A DNA stretch of 8,507 nucleotides from Actinomycetota bacterium (GTDB lineage: Bacteria; Actinomycetota; Acidimicrobiia; Acidimicrobiales; Ilumatobacteraceae). The stretch lies in assembly GCA_009923685.1 (NCBI GenBank), contig RFTA01000020.1, forward strand, positions 1 through 8,507, in the 5' to 3' direction. Both the position numbers and the translations under genes were made by a program. Under the pieces are notes generated by a model. The model worked only from the letters and a program-made list of their open reading frames with translations. It was not told where the DNA came from and made no database searches. Of the stretch, positions 1 through 5,829 are shown piece after piece (positions within the stretch are counted from its first letter, which is position 1; each line of letters opens with the position of its first letter).

Positions 1-741
1 TCGTGCGACGGTAGAACGTGACACCAGTTTTGGCGAGCGCGATTCAAAACTATTTAGATGTCGCGCACAAGCCGTCGGCGCAACCAAGACCCTTGCGCCA
101 CTCAGATGAGCGCGCCAGCAGAAATCTAAGTCTTCGCCAAAAAACGAAATGTCCTGATTGAATCCGTTCAATTCGCGAAACAAATCCGAACGCACCAGCA
201 TGCAAGCCGAACTAACGAAAAAAACGTCACGCACCGCATCGTGTTGTTCTTGGTCGCGTTCGTTCTGCTCTATGAACGGGTCAATCTCGCCGCAACGGTC
301 GATGCCAAAACCCACAGACTGCAGGAGCGCCGACTTCTCCCACTGCACCAGTTTTGGCCCGACAACTGCCGCATTCGAAATGAAAAGTTCCTGCACCAAA
401 ATCCGCACAGTATTTGCGTTCAAGACGACATCGTCGTGCATGATGCAAAAGAGACCCCCGTCACCTTCGACAACTCGTTGTAATTCATTTATCAGTCGCC
501 CGAAACCAGGGTTTCCCTCCACGATTCTCACGACCGAATTGGGCAACGCCTCGTTAATTTTCTTTGCGAGCGAATTTGCATCGACCATATCAACGCCAGA
601 TTCGGTAACTTTCGTCGTCAAAAAAAATACATTGCTAATGTTCGAGTAATCCTGAATGGCAAGCCCAGCGAGCACCTCGTCAAACCAAGAGCCCGGCTCG
701 TGCACGACCATGGCCGTAACGACAAGGGGTGCCGAAACCAT
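1..741 (-). CDS. Family 2 glycosyltransferase, 5' part (3' end outside window)
   Basis: The reverse strand is open from here to the left edge, giving 247 codons with no stop, so the protein is truncated by the window and not broken. It starts MVSAPLVVTAMVVHEPG, the first beta-strand of a GT-A fold. The DxD-like metal/nucleotide site is HDDV (residues 102-105, in FCIMHDDVVL), and the acceptor-side acidic motif is FFGEDLDFCWRAHLSGARV (about 200-218, an ED-x-D-x-x-W type). This pattern is typical of inverting GT2 enzymes that add rhamnose, galactose or similar sugars to cell-wall or surface glycans; the donor cannot be read from the sequence. Related actinobacterial proteins often continue into a long membrane region, which would lie outside the window. 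The start is uncertain: an in-frame GTG at 786 adds 15 polar residues and has an in-frame TGA immediately upstream. I chose the ATG because the fold begins just after it; neither start has a clear Shine-Dalgarno. It is divergent from the flippase gene. Confidence 0.85.
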   Translation of the reverse strand, partial: MVSAPLVVTAMVVHEPGSWFDEVLAGLAIQDYSNISNVFFLTTKVTESGVDMVDANSLAKKINEALPNSVVRIVEGNPGFGRLINELQRVVEGDGGLFCIMHDDVVLNANTVRILVQELFISNAAVVGPKLVQWEKSALLQSVGFGIDRCGEIDPFIEQNERDQEQHDAVRDVFFVSSACMLVRSDLFRELNGFNQDISFFGEDLDFCWRAHLSGARVLVAPTACARHLNSFESRSPKLVSRSTVAR

Positions 742-834
742 ATGACTTTGCGATTGATCTATTGACCCTTTTGCCTCATTGCTCACGATGCATCAAGACT
801 ACTAATTCGCGACTGACTACTAACCTTGAACTCA
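742..834. promoter_or_regulatory. Divergent promoter region between GT2 and flippase genes
   Basis: This short AT-leaning gap separates two divergent genes and must hold both promoters unless the transcripts start further upstream. If the GT2 gene uses the GTG at 786 and the flippase the TTG at 826, only 39 bases remain. I found no convincing -35/-10 pair in either direction and no strong ribosome binding site, which would fit leaderless or near-leaderless mRNAs (inference). The region contains a 9-base direct repeat, described separately. Confidence 0.4.
797..823. repeat. Direct repeat GACTACTAA x2 in a divergent promoter region
   Basis: GACTACTAA occurs at 797-805 and again, identically, at 815-823. 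The copies are 18 bases apart start to start, with a 9-base spacer, TTCGCGACT. They sit between the two divergent starts. Tandem half-sites of this kind can be an activator or repressor site, but the repeat is short and could be chance. Confidence 0.4.
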
Positions 835-2130
835 ATGTCGCAACAGTCTGCTGATCCGTCGTTGTCGCCAGATCAAAAACGAAGCACGATTCCCGAGGGA
901 ACAATTTCGATCGGCATCGGTCTGTTGATTGCTGGCGTGACGATTTATATTTTTTTCAAAATTGGTCAGCAAGCACTCGGGCAAGAAAAGTTCAAGCCGC
1001 TCGTGTCACTGTGGTTCGTGATGTTCGCAATTGCGCCTGGTTTTTTCTTGCCAGTCGAGCAAGAACTCAGTCGCGCAGTCGCCCATCGTCGCGCGCTCGG
1101 TCAGGGCACGACCCCAGTCGTGAAGAAAGTTGCCCTGTTATGCACCATCATCGTTGCGCTCTTGGTCGCATTGATTCTCGGGCTATCACCAATAATCAAC
1201 GAAAATCTTTTTGAAGGCCAAACCATCATCACCTTGAGTTTGGCGATCGCAATCGTCACCTACGGCCTGTTGTATTTCACCAAAGGGCTCTCGTCAGGTT
1301 TGGGCAAATTTTCTGCATACGGTTTCATGGTCGGATCTGACGGTGCGATTCGGGTCGTTGCATGCACCGCTCTGTTGATCGCTGGAGTCACCCAGTTATC
1401 GGCATATTCATTGATCATCGTCATCACACCAGTAATCGGCGTGTTGATTATCGTTCTCACAGGTCAGTTGCGCACCGAGCCAGGTCCACCGGCAACATGG
1501 TCAGAAATTACCGAGAACCTCGTCTGGCTTTTGGGTGGGTCAATTTTCGCCGCTGCGCTCGTCAATGCTGGACCAATCACCGTCGACCTGCTCGGCGACG
1601 AATCAGATGTCATCAGGGTTACTCAATTTGGCAACGCCGTACTTTTGACTCGAGTCCCGTTGTTTTTATTTCAGGCGGTTCAAGCGGCTTTGTTGCCGCG
1701 TCTAACCAGACTTGCTGCTCGCGGTGATCTAGAAGAATTCAAAGTCGGATTTCGCCGACTTGTGCAACTCGTTATAAGTGTCGGAATCGTCGGCACAATC
1801 GGCGCGTTTCTGGTCGGACCATTTTTCTTGGACTTGGTCTACGGCGGCGGAATCGATCGACGCACGCTTACGCTTCTTGCCCTAGCGAGTGGCGTCTACA
1901 TGATGGCTTTGGCTATCGCCCAAGCAGTGATCGCCCTGCGCGGGCATCGCCATGTAGCCATTGGATGGCTTTTGGCATTCGCAAGTTACGTTGTTTGTGC
2001 TTGGACCGTCAGCCAAGACCTTTTTTTGCGCGTCGAGGTTGCACTAGTTGTCAGTTCATCCGTCGCACTGATCTACTTCGCGTTTGGACTAAAGGCTCAA
2101 TTGCTCTATTTGGCGCGCTTGGTTTCGTAG
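835..2130 (+). CDS. Polytopic membrane protein, polysaccharide flippase (Wzx/MATE-like)
   Basis: A 431-residue, strongly hydrophobic protein with about 12 predicted membrane helices, near residues 22-44, 55-73, 97-117, 129-148, 169-189, 190-209, 226-247, 264-287, 308-331, 344-366, 374-392 and 400-418. A cytoplasmic polar N-terminus of about 20 residues precedes the first helix. Length, helix number and the conserved-looking acidic/basic loop after helix 2 (PVEQELSRAVAHRRALGQG, about 73-91) fit the oligosaccharidyl-lipid flippase superfamily (Wzx/MurJ/MATE fold). That superfamily moves lipid-linked glycan units across the cytoplasmic membrane. The surrounding sugar genes support this role, but the family assignment rests on topology and context more than on a diagnostic motif. 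A TTG at 826 would add three residues, and an in-frame TGA lies just upstream of it. I prefer the ATG; neither has a clear Shine-Dalgarno. Its 3' end overlaps the convergent gmd gene by 25 bases. Confidence 0.75.
   Translation: MSQQSADPSLSPDQKRSTIPEGTISIGIGLLIAGVTIYIFFKIGQQALGQEKFKPLVSLWFVMFAIAPGFFLPVEQELSRAVAHRRALGQGTTPVVKKVALLCTIIVALLVALILGLSPIINENLFEGQTIITLSLAIAIVTYGLLYFTKGLSSGLGKFSAYGFMVGSDGAIRVVACTALLIAGVTQLSAYSLIIVITPVIGVLIIVLTGQLRTEPGPPATWSEITENLVWLLGGSIFAAALVNAGPITVDLLGDESDVIRVTQFGNAVLLTRVPLFLFQAVQAALLPRLTRLAARGDLEEFKVGFRRLVQLVISVGIVGTIGAFLVGPFFLDLVYGGGIDRRTLTLLALASGVYMMALAIAQAVIALRGHRHVAIGWLLAFASYVVCAWTVSQDLFLRVEVALVVSSSVALIYFAFGLKAQLLYLARLVS
2106..2130. other. Convergent 3' overlap of flippase and gmd coding regions
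   Basis: The last 25 bases of the plus-strand flippase gene (TAG stop at 2128-2130) are also the last 25 bases of the minus-strand gmd gene (TAG stop read from 2108 to 2106). Both strands code here, so no intergenic terminator can lie between the genes, and the two mRNAs must be complementary at their 3' ends. Confidence 0.85.
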
Positions 2131-3089
2131 TCGATGTCGTGTCGAACCATCATCTCGATTAGTTCGTTGAACCCGACCTTTGGTTGCCAGCCGAGTTTTG
2201 CTTTGGCTTTTGTGGCGTCACCAATAAGCAAGTCAACCTCTGCGGGTCTAAAAAACCGTTGGTCTTGACGAACATACTGTCGCCAATCTTTTAGATCAGC
2301 GGCGGCAAAGGCAACTTCGAGCAACTGTTCGATTGAGTGGGTTACGCCAGTCGCAACAACGAAGTCATCGGCCTTCGGTTGTTGCAGCATCAGCCACATC
2401 GCCTCGACATAATCGCCGGCATAGCCCCAGTCTCGCTTGGCCTCAAGGTTGCCGAGCACCAATTCGCTTTGCAGCCCAAGTTTGATTCGAGCAACCGAAT
2501 TCGTGATCTTTCGGGTGACGAATTCGAGACCACGACGTGGTCCTTCATGGTTGAACAAAATTCCAGAGCAAGCGAACATGTCGTAGCTCTCGCGATAATT
2601 GACCGTGATGTCGTGGGCAAAAACTTTCGCCACGCCATACGGTGATCGCGGATGAAACGGTGTCATCTCTGTCTGCGGGGTTTCTCGCACCTTGCCAAAC
2701 ATTTCAGATGACGACGCCTGATAAAAACGAATCGGGTTCTTTCGCGCGCCACCGACCAATCGAATTGCCTCGAGCATCCGCAATACGCCAAGACCCGTGA
2801 TGTTGCCGGTTAGTTCGGCCTGATTGAATGACATCGCAACGAACGAAATTGCGCCGAGGTTGTAGACCTCGTCGGGCTGCGACATTTCAAGCGCGCTGAC
2901 GAGACTAGAAAAGTCTGCGAGATCACCAGGCACGAGTTGCACGAATGGAAACTCATCGCGGATCGATTCGGCTTTCGGGTTGTTCTGACCTTTGACAAGA
3001 CCAAAAACTTCGTATCCTTTGGCATGCAAGAATTCGGCGAGATGTCGACCGTCTTGCCCTGTGATACCGGTGATCAGCGCTCTTGCCAT
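2106..3089 (-). CDS. gmd: GDP-mannose 4,6-dehydratase
   Basis: A 327-residue cytoplasmic extended SDR enzyme that converts GDP-D-mannose to GDP-4-keto-6-deoxy-D-mannose, the branch point to GDP-fucose, GDP-rhamnose, GDP-perosamine and related sugars. Visible hallmarks are the Rossmann motif GITGQDG (8-14), the catalytic set Ser127 and Glu129 in QASSSEMFGKV with Tyr151 and Lys155 in SPYGVAK, and the GMD signature LFNHEGPRRGLEFVTRKIT (178-196). GNLEAKRDWGYAGDYVEAMW (213-232) and FFRPAEVDLLIGDATKAKAK (279-298) are also present. Length is slightly below the usual 340-370. The start is fixed by MARALITGITG and an AAAGG ribosome site five bases upstream; a TTG at 3125 would add 12 residues unlike the family. 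No GDP-4-keto-6-deoxymannose reductase or epimerase lies beside it. Its substrate is probably made by the ManB-like enzyme encoded at 5830-6834. All catalytic residues are present, so it is likely active. Confidence 0.96.
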   Translation of the reverse strand: MARALITGITGQDGRHLAEFLHAKGYEVFGLVKGQNNPKAESIRDEFPFVQLVPGDLADFSSLVSALEMSQPDEVYNLGAISFVAMSFNQAELTGNITGLGVLRMLEAIRLVGGARKNPIRFYQASSSEMFGKVRETPQTEMTPFHPRSPYGVAKVFAHDITVNYRESYDMFACSGILFNHEGPRRGLEFVTRKITNSVARIKLGLQSELVLGNLEAKRDWGYAGDYVEAMWLMLQQPKADDFVVATGVTHSIEQLLEVAFAAADLKDWRQYVRQDQRFFRPAEVDLLIGDATKAKAKLGWQPKVGFNELIEMMVRHDIDYETKRAK

Positions 3090-3093
3090 AACG

Positions 3094-3099
3094 ACCTTT
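3094..3099 (-). promoter_or_regulatory. Ribosome binding site of gmd
   Basis: Read on the minus strand this is AAAGGT; the AAAGG core is separated by five bases (TCGTT) from the ATG at 3089. It is one of the few recognisable Shine-Dalgarno sequences in the window, and it decides the start in favour of the ATG over the upstream TTG at 3125. Confidence 0.6.
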
Positions 3100-3115
3100 A
3101 AATCTAGTGGCAATA

Positions 3116-3129
3116 ACACTTGCAAGAGT
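3116..3129. repeat. Imperfect 14-base palindrome, possible operator
   Basis: ACACTTGCAAGAGT is a palindrome with one mismatched pair around the perfect core CTTGCAAG (3119-3126). It lies 27 to 40 bases upstream of the gmd start in a divergent promoter region, where a dimeric repressor could bind. It is too short to be a terminator, and the operator role is inference. Confidence 0.35.
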
Positions 3130-3212
3130 CATGTGGCTAGTCGATTGACAAATCGTGCGCCGCAATTCGGCAAGCCGTACGCTCAATAGTTGTGATTGCC
3201 GAAAATCGTTCA

Positions 3213-4190
3213 ATGTCGGTAGTTGTACTCGCAGGTGGCGTCGGAGCCGCTCGATTTTTGCGCGGGCTCGCCCAAATCATTGAACCCGAGTCAACCACTG
3301 TTTTGGTGAATACAGGTGATGACGCCGTAATGCACGGCCTGAATATCTCGCCCGACATCGACACAGTTATTTACACACTCGGCAACGCAATTGACGCACA
3401 ACGAGGCTGGGGGCTGAGCAACGAATCATGGCGAGCCATGGAGTCGCTTCAGAAATATACAAATGTGCGTCCGAATGGCTCAATCGCCGCACCCGATTGG
3501 TTCAACCTCGGTGATCGAGATCTGGCTACGCACTTTTATAGAACGGCACGCCGAAGCGAAGGTGCAGATGCCTGGCAAATCACGCGCGAAATCGCAGCTG
3601 CATGGTCGGTTTCGCAACAAATTGTGCCCATGACCAACCAAGATGTTTTAACCGTCGTCGAACTCGCAGAAGACTGCGTTGCCGGAAACGCCGGCGAGAA
3701 AATCAGTTTCCAAGAATATTTCGTCAAATATAAACACAGTGTTGCGGTTAGGTCGATTAGTTTCGTCGGCATTGAAAGCGCCAAGCCAAATGCGCTGTCG
3801 CAGATCGACGATGCCGACGCAGTCGTGATCGCGCCGTCTAATCCAATTGTTTCAATCGGGCCGATTCGTGCACTTGCAGGTGTCGACGCATCACTCAGCA
3901 AGATCAGAGATCGAGTCGTCGCGATTTCGCCAATCGTTGGTGGTCATGCGATCAAAGGCCCCGCCGATCGCATGCTCAGCGAACTTGGTCATGAGTCATC
4001 GGCGCTCGGTGTCGCCCGAATGTATTCATCTATCGCCTCGACTCTTATCATTGACGATGTGGACGCAAACTTAAAGCCTGCAATTGAGTCTCTCGGCATG
4101 AAATGCGTCGTAACCAACACAATCATGTCTGACCCGAAAATTAGTGCGGCCCTTGCGCAAAGCGCACTCGCCGCATTAAAAACAAAATGA
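3213..4190 (+). CDS. cofD: CofD/FbiA: 2-phospho-L-lactate (or phosphoenolpyruvate) transferase of F420 biosynthesis
   Basis: A 325-residue cytoplasmic enzyme that transfers a phospholactyl-type unit from an activated guanosine derivative (LPPG or EPPG) to the deazaflavin Fo. The product is F420-0, or dehydro-F420-0 when phosphoenolpyruvate is the precursor, as shown for mycobacterial FbiA. Family motifs run in order: VVVLAGGVGAARFLRGL (3-19), VNTGDDAVMHGLNISPDID (32-50), TVIYTLGN (51-58), WFNLGDRDLATHFYRT (96-111), TNQDV (141-145), IAPSNPIVSIGPI (206-218) and ISPIVGGHAIKGPADRML (238-255). Length is normal. The in-frame GTG at 3192 would add seven residues; the family normally begins right before the VVVLxGGVG strand, so the ATG is preferred. 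No Shine-Dalgarno is visible. The stop overlaps the start of cofE (ATGA), indicating translational coupling. Which three-carbon donor is used cannot be told from the sequence; the phosphoenolpyruvate route is likelier in an actinobacterium. Confidence 0.95.
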   Translation: MSVVVLAGGVGAARFLRGLAQIIEPESTTVLVNTGDDAVMHGLNISPDIDTVIYTLGNAIDAQRGWGLSNESWRAMESLQKYTNVRPNGSIAAPDWFNLGDRDLATHFYRTARRSEGADAWQITREIAAAWSVSQQIVPMTNQDVLTVVELAEDCVAGNAGEKISFQEYFVKYKHSVAVRSISFVGIESAKPNALSQIDDADAVVIAPSNPIVSIGPIRALAGVDASLSKIRDRVVAISPIVGGHAIKGPADRMLSELGHESSALGVARMYSSIASTLIIDDVDANLKPAIESLGMKCVVTNTIMSDPKISAALAQSALAALKTK

Positions 4191-4900
4191 GCCGCCTAAC
4201 GATCTGGGGCATTGAAGGCATCGGAGAAATCGCCGCGCAAGATCAACTCGGTGAAATAATTGCAGACAACTGCCGTCAAGAACCGAACGGTCCGTTGCTT
4301 GACAATGACATCTTGGTCGTTACCCAGAAGATTGTCTCGAAAGCAGAAGGTCGACTCGTGCCAATCGATGCTTCTGACCCGTTAAGTCATAAACATCTCG
4401 TAGAACGAGAGGCGGTTCGCATCGTGCGCCGTCGCGGTGATTTGATTATCACCGAAACAAAACACGGCTTTGTTTGTGCAAACAGTGGCATTGATCTTTC
4501 AAACATTGAACGTGGTTATGCGGCATTATTGCCGATCGACAGCGACAAATCAGCGCGACGAATTCGCGACATTGTTCGTGCCAAACACGGCGTCAATGTG
4601 GGCGTGATCATCAGCGACACCTTTGGTCGGCCATGGCGCAAGGGCTTGACCGATGTCGCAATCGGCATTGCCGGCGTTGCTGGCGTCGTTGACCTGCGAG
4701 GCACGCCAGACTCGTTGGGACGAATCATGCAGGTCACCGAGGTTGCGGTCGCCGACGAGTTAGCTAGCGCCGCCGAACTTGTGATGGGCAAGTCTTCTGG
4801 CATACCCGTTGCGGTTATTCGTGGTGTAGATGCAGATTGGTTTCGTGACTCAAAAATCAGCGAGCTGGTGCGACCACCCCAAGAAGATTTGTTTCGTTAA
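4187..4900 (+). CDS. cofE: CofE: F420-0:gamma-glutamyl ligase, single-domain form
   Basis: A 237-residue cytoplasmic ligase that adds L-glutamate residues to F420-0 using GTP and divalent metal, forming the gamma-glutamyl tail. Motifs seen are WGIEGIGEI (7-15), DNDILVVTQKIVSKAEGR (39-56), TKHGFVCANSGIDLSN (91-106), the metal/GTP region ISDTFGRPWRKG (142-153), VVDLRGTPD (167-175) and GIPVAVIRG (205-213). The protein matches the CofE domain end to end and stops there. Mycobacterial FbiB carries an additional C-terminal nitroreductase-like domain that reduces dehydro-F420-0, and that domain is absent. The ATG lies within the last codons of cofD (ATGA overlap), so the two are almost certainly co-translated. 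The TAA stop forms a TTAA shared with the stop of the convergent SDR gene. Confidence 0.95.
   Translation: MSRLTIWGIEGIGEIAAQDQLGEIIADNCRQEPNGPLLDNDILVVTQKIVSKAEGRLVPIDASDPLSHKHLVEREAVRIVRRRGDLIITETKHGFVCANSGIDLSNIERGYAALLPIDSDKSARRIRDIVRAKHGVNVGVIISDTFGRPWRKGLTDVAIGIAGVAGVVDLRGTPDSLGRIMQVTEVAVADELASAAELVMGKSSGIPVAVIRGVDADWFRDSKISELVRPPQEDLFR
4897..4900. other. TTAA shared by the stop codons of two convergent genes
   Basis: The palindrome TTAA supplies TAA for cofE on the plus strand (4898-4900) and TAA for the SDR gene on the minus strand (4899 to 4897). No terminator fits between them, so transcripts must end inside the opposing gene or overlap. Confidence 0.9.
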
Positions 4901-5820
4901 ACGGTACGTCCGAGCAATTCGTCGACACCCGATTCGAGGGTTGTCCAGTGCGACCAACCGAGCTGAATTCTTGCGCGAGTCGTGTTGACAGCATTACGTT
5001 GCAAATCAGCAGTTCGTGCCGACTCATGTATTTCTTGCAGCGTCGTATCTCGACCAATCAATCGCCATAAGTCGTTGATTGTTGTCTGCACCCCAGTTCC
5101 GACATTGATAACGAGTCCGCCACCCTTATTGAACGCACGCGCCAAAGCGTCGACCGCGTCGTCAACGAACAAAAAATCTCTGGTCTGACGACCATTGCCA
5201 CAAATAATCGGTGCGCTCTGATTAACAACAGCGTTGGCGAACGCCGCAACGACGCCATCAGTCGGGCGTTGTCGTGGGCCATAAACATTGGTCATTGCCA
5301 AGGCGGTGAATTCAACGTCGTAACTTTCTCGATACACGGTCAACAGGTCGATCAAAGTATTTGCCATCACATGGGCAACACCCATCGGCTCAGACTTGCG
5401 ACCCTCTTTCACCGGCAGTTGGCGCGCCGGCACTTCGCCATAAATCAGACCAGCGGGCAAAGCCACTACTACTTTTTTCACAGCGAATCTGCGCGCCGCC
5501 TCGAGTACTGCGAGCAACAACGTTGCCGAGCGCAACATTTCATTTGTACGCGTCGCACCACTCGGCAATAGAGCAAGGTGATAGATCACACTCGGTCTTC
5601 GCAACGCGATTAAATCTGAAAACTCTGGCGCTGAAATGTCGAGATGATGAAATCTCAGCGTGCCACCCGCAGCTCGGGCCGCACCAAGATTTGCAAGCGA
5701 TCCCACAGAGAGGTCGTCGACAACCTCAACGCTGTGGCCATCGGCCAACAATCGATCGACAAGGTGCGAACCGATAAAGCCTGCTCCACCGCAGACCAGC
5801 ACGCCATTAACTTGTGCCAT
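4897..5820 (-). CDS. NAD-dependent epimerase/dehydratase-family (extended SDR) protein lacking catalytic residues
   Basis: A 307-residue cytoplasmic protein with the fold of nucleotide-sugar epimerases and dehydratases such as GalE. Features in order are the NAD-binding motif VCGGAGFIGSHL (9-20), the acid closing strand 2 in VVDDLSVGSLANL (33-45), YHLALLPSG (80-88), TNVYGPRQRP (177-186) of the substrate domain, GNGRQTRDFLFVDDAVDAL (208-226) and VINVGTG (238-244). The catalytic set is missing. The Ser/Thr position in VVVALPAGLIYGE is Ala123, the Tyr of YxxxK is Met146 and the Lys is His150 (EPMGVAHVMA). The reading frame is intact and the rest of the domain well kept, so this is not simple decay. 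It may bind NAD and a nucleotide sugar without classical chemistry, act as a partner or regulator, or catalyse by another route; all three are inference. It follows the guanylyltransferase gene by nine bases, so the two are probably co-transcribed. The start ATG has no clear ribosome site. Confidence 0.85.
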   Translation of the reverse strand: MAQVNGVLVCGGAGFIGSHLVDRLLADGHSVEVVDDLSVGSLANLGAARAAGGTLRFHHLDISAPEFSDLIALRRPSVIYHLALLPSGATRTNEMLRSATLLLAVLEAARRFAVKKVVVALPAGLIYGEVPARQLPVKEGRKSEPMGVAHVMANTLIDLLTVYRESYDVEFTALAMTNVYGPRQRPTDGVVAAFANAVVNQSAPIICGNGRQTRDFLFVDDAVDALARAFNKGGGLVINVGTGVQTTINDLWRLIGRDTTLQEIHESARTADLQRNAVNTTRARIQLGWSHWTTLESGVDELLGRTV

Positions 5821-5829
5821 CAGAAGTTT

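Larger units (their letters stand above)
3090..3212. promoter_or_regulatory. Divergent promoter region between gmd and cofD
   Basis: At about 120 bases this is the largest gap in the window and should carry the promoters of gmd (minus) and of the cofD-cofE pair (plus). A perfect TTGACA occurs on the plus strand at 3145-3150, but nothing like TATAAT follows at 16-18 bases, so I do not call a promoter position. An imperfect palindrome lies closer to gmd and is listed separately. Confidence 0.5.

Noticed and set aside
158..649. 163-codon open frame on the plus strand
   Set aside because: It lies entirely antisense to the GT2 gene, is rich in Ser/Thr/Arg/Cys with no recognisable motif, and the minus frame has clear GT2 motifs.
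1362..1727. 121-codon open frame overlapping the flippase in another frame
   Set aside because: Arg/His/Ser-rich with no domain; the overlapping frame encodes a regular series of membrane helices.
3090..3125. Upstream TTG start for gmd adding 12 residues
   Set aside because: The added residues do not resemble the family N-terminus, and the ATG at 3089 has an AAAGG ribosome site at good spacing.
3145..3150. TTGACA resembling a -35 box for cofD
   Set aside because: No -10-like hexamer occurs 16-18 bases downstream (sequence there is around CGGCAA), so no promoter is called.
3192..3212. GTG start for cofD adding seven residues
   Set aside because: CofD proteins start immediately before the VVVLxGGVG strand and no ribosome site favours the GTG; it remains possible.
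5361..5777. 138-codon open frame on the plus strand opposite the SDR gene
   Set aside because: Composition (Arg/His/Gln/Pro-rich) and the lack of motifs mark it as antisense noise to a well-conserved Rossmann-fold protein.
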